Shown here piece after piece: positions 59,676-64,000 of a stretch of 64,000 nucleotides of DNA. A program made the position numbers and the translations under genes. The DNA comes from Sphingomonas ginsenosidimutans (GTDB lineage: Bacteria > Pseudomonadota > Alphaproteobacteria > Sphingomonadales > Sphingomonadaceae): NCBI RefSeq assembly GCF_002374835.1, contig NZ_NWVD01000002.1, positions 186,001 to 250,000 of the forward strand, given 5' to 3'. The notes below the pieces were generated by a model, which was not told the DNA's origin, made no database searches, and saw only the letters and a list, made by a program, of their open reading frames with translations. Numbering within the stretch: position 1 is the first letter of the stretch; each line of letters starts with the position of its first letter.

Positions 59676-61295
59676 ATGGCACCGCATCAGGCGACGGGCG
59701 ACGGCACGGCGGGAACCGCGGGCGCACCGGGCAGCGCCGACATCCGGCTGGTCATTTCCGCCTCCGCGCTCGGCACCGTGTTCGAATGGTATGACTTCTT
59801 CATCTACGGCACGCTGGCGGCATCGGGGATCATCGGCCGGGCCTTCTTCCCCGCCGGCAACGAAACCGTGCAGACGCTGCTGGCCTGGGCCGGCTTCGCG
59901 GTCGGTTTCGGCTTCCGCCCGCTCGGCGCGGTGGTGTTCGGCTATCTGGGCGACCGGCTGGGGCGCAAATACACCTTCCTTGCCACCATCGCGCTGATGG
60001 GGATCGCCACCGCCGGGGTCGGCCTGACGCCGGAGGCATCGGCGATCGGCATGGCCGCGCCGGTCATCATCCTCTTGCTGCGCGTGGCGCAGGGGCTGGC
60101 GCTGGGCGGCGAATATGGCGGCGCGGCGATCTATGTCGCCGAACATTCGCCGCGCGGCCGTTCGGGCTTCTACACCAGCTTCATCCAGGCCGGGGTCGTC
60201 GGCGGCTTCCTGCTCAGCCTGGCGGTGATCCTGATCGTCAAGGCGGCGCTGCCCGCCGCGACGTGGAGCACCTGGGGCTGGCGCATCCCGTTCCTGTTCT
60301 CGGTCGTGCTGCTCGCCATCTCGCTGTGGATGCGCCTCAAACTGTCGGAAAGCCCCGTCTTCCAGAAGATGCGCGCCGCCGGGGAACAGGTCGCCAACCC
60401 GATCAAGGAAAGCTTCACCTATCCCGGCAATCTGAAACGGATGATCGTCGCGCTGTTCGGGATCGCCGCCGGGCTGACGGTGATCTGGTACACCGCGATG
60501 TTCACGGTCCTGTCCTTCCTGCAAACGACGATGCGCGTCGAGGAGACGACCGCGCAGGTCATCACCGGCGTCGGCGTGGCGGCGGGGGTCGGCTGGTTCC
60601 TGCTGTTCGGGCATGTCTCCGACCGGATCGGGCGCAAGAAGCCGATCGTCGCGGGCTATGTGCTGACCTTGGTGCTGCTGTTCCCGATCTTCTGGCTGAT
60701 GGGCGCGGCCGCCAATCCGGGACTGGCGCGCGCGGCGGATACGCAGCCGGTGGTCGTCCATGGCCCGACGTGCAGCTACAGCCCGTTCGACAAGGTGCAG
60801 GCGACGCCGTGCGGCAAGCTGCTCGACCATCTGTCGAAAAAGGGGGTGCCCTATTCGGTGACGGCCGCACCCGACACCTATGTCGCGGTCGGGTCGGGCG
60901 ACGTGACGGTGACGACGCCGCAGGAACTGGACGCCGCGCTGACGCGGGCCGGCTATGATCTGACGCCGGTGCGCCCGTCCCCGGGCAATATCGCGCTGAT
61001 CCTGGTCGCGATCCTTGCCATGTCGATGCTGTCGGGGATCACCTATGGCCCAGTCGCCGCGCTGCTGGCGGAGATGTTCCCGCCCGCGATCCGCTATTCC
61101 TCGCTGTCCATCCCCTATCACCTGGGCACCGGCTATTTCGGTGGGTTCCTGCCGTTCATCAGCCAATATATCGTCGCGAAGACCGGCGATCCCTATGCCG
61201 GGCTGTGGTACACGTTCGCGGTCGTGGTGATGGCGCTGCTGGTCACCCTGTTCGGGCTGAAGGAGGATCGCGGCGGCGCCGCCGCGGTGGCGTGA
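59676..61295 (+). CDS. MFS transporter, MHS family, with large periplasmic insert
   Basis: A 539-residue inner-membrane symporter. MHS motifs: SALGTVFEWYDFFIYG, DRLGRKYTF, LALGGEYGGAAIYVAEH and DRIGRKKP. Between two late helices there is an extra, probably periplasmic segment (residues about 345-436) with two cysteines (CSYSP and CGKLL) that could form a disulfide. Longer MHS proteins with such inserts are known in proteobacteria. The ATG at 59676 has GGGAGAG upstream, better than TTG at 59658. It is followed 28 bases later by alr. Confidence 0.9.
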   Translation: MAPHQATGDGTAGTAGAPGSADIRLVISASALGTVFEWYDFFIYGTLAASGIIGRAFFPAGNETVQTLLAWAGFAVGFGFRPLGAVVFGYLGDRLGRKYTFLATIALMGIATAGVGLTPEASAIGMAAPVIILLLRVAQGLALGGEYGGAAIYVAEHSPRGRSGFYTSFIQAGVVGGFLLSLAVILIVKAALPAATWSTWGWRIPFLFSVVLLAISLWMRLKLSESPVFQKMRAAGEQVANPIKESFTYPGNLKRMIVALFGIAAGLTVIWYTAMFTVLSFLQTTMRVEETTAQVITGVGVAAGVGWFLLFGHVSDRIGRKKPIVAGYVLTLVLLFPIFWLMGAAANPGLARAADTQPVVVHGPTCSYSPFDKVQATPCGKLLDHLSKKGVPYSVTAAPDTYVAVGSGDVTVTTPQELDAALTRAGYDLTPVRPSPGNIALILVAILAMSMLSGITYGPVAALLAEMFPPAIRYSSLSIPYHLGTGYFGGFLPFISQYIVAKTGDPYAGLWYTFAVVVMALLVTLFGLKEDRGGAAAVA

Positions 61296-61323
61296 TCGCG
61301 CCGCGCGCGCTACCTGCGCGGGC

Positions 61324-62385
61324 ATGACTGCCGTTCCGCACGCCGCCCCCCACCGCCTGCGCCTGTCCGCCGATGCACTGGTCGCCAACTGGCGCGCGCT
61401 GGCGCGGATGAGCGGCGCGGGCGCGGCGTGCGGCGCGGCGGTGAAGGCCGACGGCTACGGCCTGGGCGCGGCGGCGGTGGTGCAGCGGCTGGCGGCGGCG
61501 GGATGCCGCGACCTGTTCGTGTCGAGCTGGGCGGAGGCGGCGGCGCTGCCCGTCGCGGCGCCGCTCGGCTTGTCCGTCCTGCACGGCGTCCGCGCCGAGG
61601 ACATGCCGCTCGCCGCCGCGCTGCCGCATGTCCGCCCGGTGCTCAACACCGCGCAGCAGGTCGCGCGCTGGCGCGATGCCGGCGGGGGCCGGGCGTGCGA
61701 CGTGATGGTCGACACCGGCATGAACCGGCTGGGCATCGCGCCGGCGGACATCGCCGGCGGGCTGCTCGACGGCCTCGTCATCGACACGCTGATGAGCCAT
61801 CTGGCCTGCGCCGACGAACCCGCTGCGGCGATGAACCGCGACCAGTTGCATCGCTTCGCCGCGTTGCGCGGGGCGACGCGCGCGCGGCGGATGAGCCTGG
61901 CCAATTCCGCCGGGATCGCGCTGGGCGCCGATTATGCCTTCGACCTCACCCGGCCGGGGCTGTCGCTGTACGGCGGCGTCCCCTGCCCCGCGCTCGCCGA
62001 CACGATCCGCCCGGTCGTGACGATCGAGGCGCAGTTGCTCCAGCGCCGCATCGTGCGCGCGGGCGAGGTGGTCGGGTACAACGCCACCTGGGTTGCCCCC
62101 GCCGACACGCCGGTCGGGACCGCCAACCTGGGCTATGCCGACGGCTACGGCCGCGGCTTTTCCGATCGCGGCCGCGCGCAGGCGGTGGCCGGCGACGGGC
62201 CATGGCTGCCGGTGATCGGCCGCGTTTCGATGGATCTGGTCGCGCTCGACCTCACCGGCACCACGCTGGCGGAGGGCGACTGGATCGCGTTCGACCCCGA
62301 CCTGCCCCGCGCCGCCGCCTCGGGCCGCAGCCAGTACGAACTGCTCACCGGGCTGGGCAAAAGGTTCGACCGCGTCTGGGCATAG
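61324..62385 (+). CDS. alr: Alanine racemase
   Basis: A 353-residue PLP enzyme making D-alanine for peptidoglycan. PLP lysine Lys41 is in AAVKADGYGLG; the catalytic Tyr is in the ANLGYADGYGRGF segment, and IGRVSMDLVALDL is conserved. The start at 61324 follows the MFS gene by 28 bases. A strong hairpin begins 5 bases after the stop. Confidence 0.95.
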   Translation: MTAVPHAAPHRLRLSADALVANWRALARMSGAGAACGAAVKADGYGLGAAAVVQRLAAAGCRDLFVSSWAEAAALPVAAPLGLSVLHGVRAEDMPLAAALPHVRPVLNTAQQVARWRDAGGGRACDVMVDTGMNRLGIAPADIAGGLLDGLVIDTLMSHLACADEPAAAMNRDQLHRFAALRGATRARRMSLANSAGIALGADYAFDLTRPGLSLYGGVPCPALADTIRPVVTIEAQLLQRRIVRAGEVVGYNATWVAPADTPVGTANLGYADGYGRGFSDRGRAQAVAGDGPWLPVIGRVSMDLVALDLTGTTLAEGDWIAFDPDLPRAAASGRSQYELLTGLGKRFDRVWA

Positions 62386-62390
62386 AAAAA

Positions 62391-62418
62391 GGGCCGCTTC
62401 CCGTGGGGGAAGCGGCCC
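62391..62418 (-). terminator. Rho-independent terminator for the TonB-dependent receptor gene
   Basis: A perfect 12-bp stem GGGCCGCTTCCC (62391-62402) / GGGAAGCGGCCC (62407-62418) with a 4-base loop. Read on the minus strand it is followed by five T (complement of the A run 62386-62390), so it ends transcription of the receptor gene at 62443; it may also stop alr transcripts from the other side. Confidence 0.85.
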
Positions 62419-62442
62419 GTCGGTCACGTAGCGACGACCGGA

Positions 62443-64000
62443 TCAGAACTTCGCGCGGAAACCGGCATAGAAGAACCGGCCCGTCGGATCGTACAACGAT
62501 CCAGCCTCGTTGCCGAGCAGGTCGTACGGCGGGCGCGTATTGGTGAAATTGTCGACACCGACGTAGAACTGCGACCCCTGCTGAAGGTCGAATTCGGCGC
62601 GGATGTTATGATACCATTGCGCCGGGTAATAGGGGAACGGCGTCGCATCGGGATTATAGGGCGCGCGGCCCTGCAGCGGGAAGAAGGTTTCATATTCGAA
62701 ACCGTTCAGGATCTGCTTCCCGATATACTGCACCTGGTAGTTAAACGACACGGCGCCCGTATCCAGGATGTTGGTCACCTGGAAACGCCATTCCGGATCA
62801 CCCAGTTCGAACTTCTGCTGGTTGATGAAGTCTGGCTGGCTGATGTCGGTGTAGTTGTCGCGCTTGATGAGGTAGCTCGCCAGACCGCGGATGTTGAACG
62901 TCACCCCGTCCCCGAAGTCGTGACGATAGCCAGCGTCGACGTCGATCCCGCTCGTCTTCTGCCGGGCGTAGTTGAACGGGCGACCAAAGGTGGAGAAGCC
63001 GGGGTTGTTGATGGTGACGACCGAACCGCCCTGAATGACCGTCGTCTGGCCGGCGAACGTGCCGTTGGGCAGGCGGTTGACGGAGGCGCAGAACGGATTG
63101 TCGATGCCCGACGGATTGTCGTAGCATTGCTCGAGAACCGTCTGCGGCGCGAGCGTGAAGATGACGTTCTTCACCTCGATGTTCCAATAATCGACCGACA
63201 GGTTGAAGCCCGGCAGCGCGCTGGGCTGGAACACGCCACCCAGCGTGAAGCTGCGTCCACGCTCTTCCCGAAGCAGCGGGTTCCCCGTATTGGCCGCCGC
63301 CACGCCGCCGTTCGGACGGTTGGTGAACGGCTCCGTCGTGGTGACACCGCCGACCGTGAAGGTTTGCGTCGTCGGCACACCCGCCGCCGCGCAATTTCGC
63401 ACACGGTTCGGGTTGTTGTTGATGTTGATCGTGCTGCACGGGTCAGCAAATGCGTTGTTGAAGGTCTGACTCGCCGCATTGAACAGGTTGCCCAGCGTCG
63501 GTGCGCGTACCGACTGCTGATAGCTGCCGCGGAAGCGCAGATCGCGCACCGGCGCCCAGGTGACGCCGCCGTTCCAGGCCCACACCGTGCCCGTCTGGCC
63601 GAGGTTATAGTCGGAGACGCGCGCCGCCCCCTCGACCGTCAACTCGTGGAAGAAGGGCGTGTTGGCGAGGAGCGGGAAGCGCACCTCGGCATAGGCTTCC
63701 TTGATCTTGTAGGTCGGCGGCGTGAACGCCGGGATGATGTTTAGGAAGGTCTCGCCCGCCGCGGTGCGCGGATCATAGGTCGCGAACTGCTTCTCGGTGC
63801 GGTATTCGCCGCCCACCGCGAAGCCCACGGGGCCGCCCGGCAGGTTAAAGAAGCTCGCGGTGTCGCCCGAAAGGAAACCCGACAGGACGAACTGTTCGTT
63901 GCGCTGCTTGCGCCACGAGGTGTAGCCGAAATACGCCAGCGATCGCGGATCGACGTTGCCGATGCCGAAAAGGTTGGCGGGCACGCAGTTCGGATCATCG
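62443..64000 (-). CDS. TonB-dependent receptor, C-terminal part (runs off window)
   Basis: About 519 residues of outer-membrane barrel are visible; the signal peptide and plug lie right of the window. The barrel shows repeated beta strands with aromatic girdle residues, conserved RFRGSYQQSVRAPTLGNLF and REERGRSFTLGGVF, and it ends AGFRAKF with a terminal aromatic residue. The frame continues to the window edge; the GTG at 63984 is not a true start. Receptors of this shape in sphingomonads often import oligosaccharides, peptides or other complex substrates. A strong terminator lies 24 bases after the stop. Confidence 0.92.
   Translation of the reverse strand, partial: DDPNCVPANLFGIGNVDPRSLAYFGYTSWRKQRNEQFVLSGFLSGDTASFFNLPGGPVGFAVGGEYRTEKQFATYDPRTAAGETFLNIIPAFTPPTYKIKEAYAEVRFPLLANTPFFHELTVEGAARVSDYNLGQTGTVWAWNGGVTWAPVRDLRFRGSYQQSVRAPTLGNLFNAASQTFNNAFADPCSTININNNPNRVRNCAAAGVPTTQTFTVGGVTTTEPFTNRPNGGVAAANTGNPLLREERGRSFTLGGVFQPSALPGFNLSVDYWNIEVKNVIFTLAPQTVLEQCYDNPSGIDNPFCASVNRLPNGTFAGQTTVIQGGSVVTINNPGFSTFGRPFNYARQKTSGIDVDAGYRHDFGDGVTFNIRGLASYLIKRDNYTDISQPDFINQQKFELGDPEWRFQVTNILDTGAVSFNYQVQYIGKQILNGFEYETFFPLQGRAPYNPDATPFPYYPAQWYHNIRAEFDLQQGSQFYVGVDNFTNTRPPYDLLGNEAGSLYDPTGRFFYAGFRAKF

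Noticed and set aside
63984-64000. GTG at 63984 as true start of the last receptor gene
   Set aside because: The frame stays open to the window edge and the product would lack signal peptide and plug; it is an internal Val codon.

Overview
The window reads as chromosomal DNA from a high-GC alphaproteobacterium, most likely a sphingomonad (order Sphingomonadales). Three things point there: the rpiB-glyA-nrdR-RNA methyltransferase order, the TonB-dependent receptors, and CtrA-type sites (TTAACCAT). It carries 57 protein genes I would defend, one tRNA, three or four short leader frames, and no rRNA, CRISPR array, insertion sequence or phage. Genes are tightly packed, with many 4-base start/stop overlaps (ATGA, GTGA, TGATG). 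Two genes run off the window: ppc at the left edge and a TonB-dependent receptor at the right edge.

Layout. 1-4.4 kb: ppc, an EF-hand lipoprotein, an HNH nuclease, an Xaa-Pro aminopeptidase and tRNA-Thr(GGT). 4.5-9.2 kb: an MHS-type organic-acid transporter divergent from a DctB/DctD-like two-component pair whose regulator lacks the GAFTGA loop. 9.3-23.3 kb: an apparent catabolic cluster for a hydrophobic substrate (SDR, AraC and LysR regulators, Zn alcohol dehydrogenase, phosphotransferase, two SnoaL-like proteins, TonB receptor, cytochrome P450, aldehyde dehydrogenase, acyl-CoA synthetase). Three of its intergenic regions share a long sequence motif that looks like a common operator. 23.3-26.5 kb: a tryptophan-to-anthranilate operon (AI-2E-family transporter, kynU, kynA). 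26.6-32.3 kb: an OGT-like TPR glycosyltransferase, a GT32/methyltransferase-like fusion and a GGDEF-EAL protein; the first two carry near-perfect CtrA boxes. 32.4-38.9 kb: a PEBP protein, an ABC exporter, a DUF885 protein, and envelope and exported proteins.

39.0-45.2 kb: a four-gene overlapping operon (fused 5-oxoprolinase/hydantoinase AB, DUF969, DUF979, DUF2891) that looks like uptake and opening of pyroglutamate or a similar cyclic amide. 45.2-51.3 kb: msrB, dld, a bile-acid-symporter-family protein and an M14 metallopeptidase. 51.3-56.3 kb: the housekeeping string rpiB-glyA-(small protein)-nrdR-RNA methyltransferase-TPR/2OG oxygenase. In this string a GIY-YIG nuclease frame flanked by short repeats sits before the methyltransferase and is joined to it in frame through three translated 45-bp repeats. 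56.4-64 kb: a MaoC-type hydratase, a P450-type ferredoxin reductase, a flavin reductase, another MHS transporter, alr, a strong terminator and the receptor fragment.

Functional links, all inferred: the P450, alcohol and aldehyde dehydrogenases and acyl-CoA synthetase could oxidise a methyl or alcohol group to an acyl-CoA, with the ferredoxin reductase and MaoC hydratase about 35 kb away as possible partners. No ferredoxin gene is visible.
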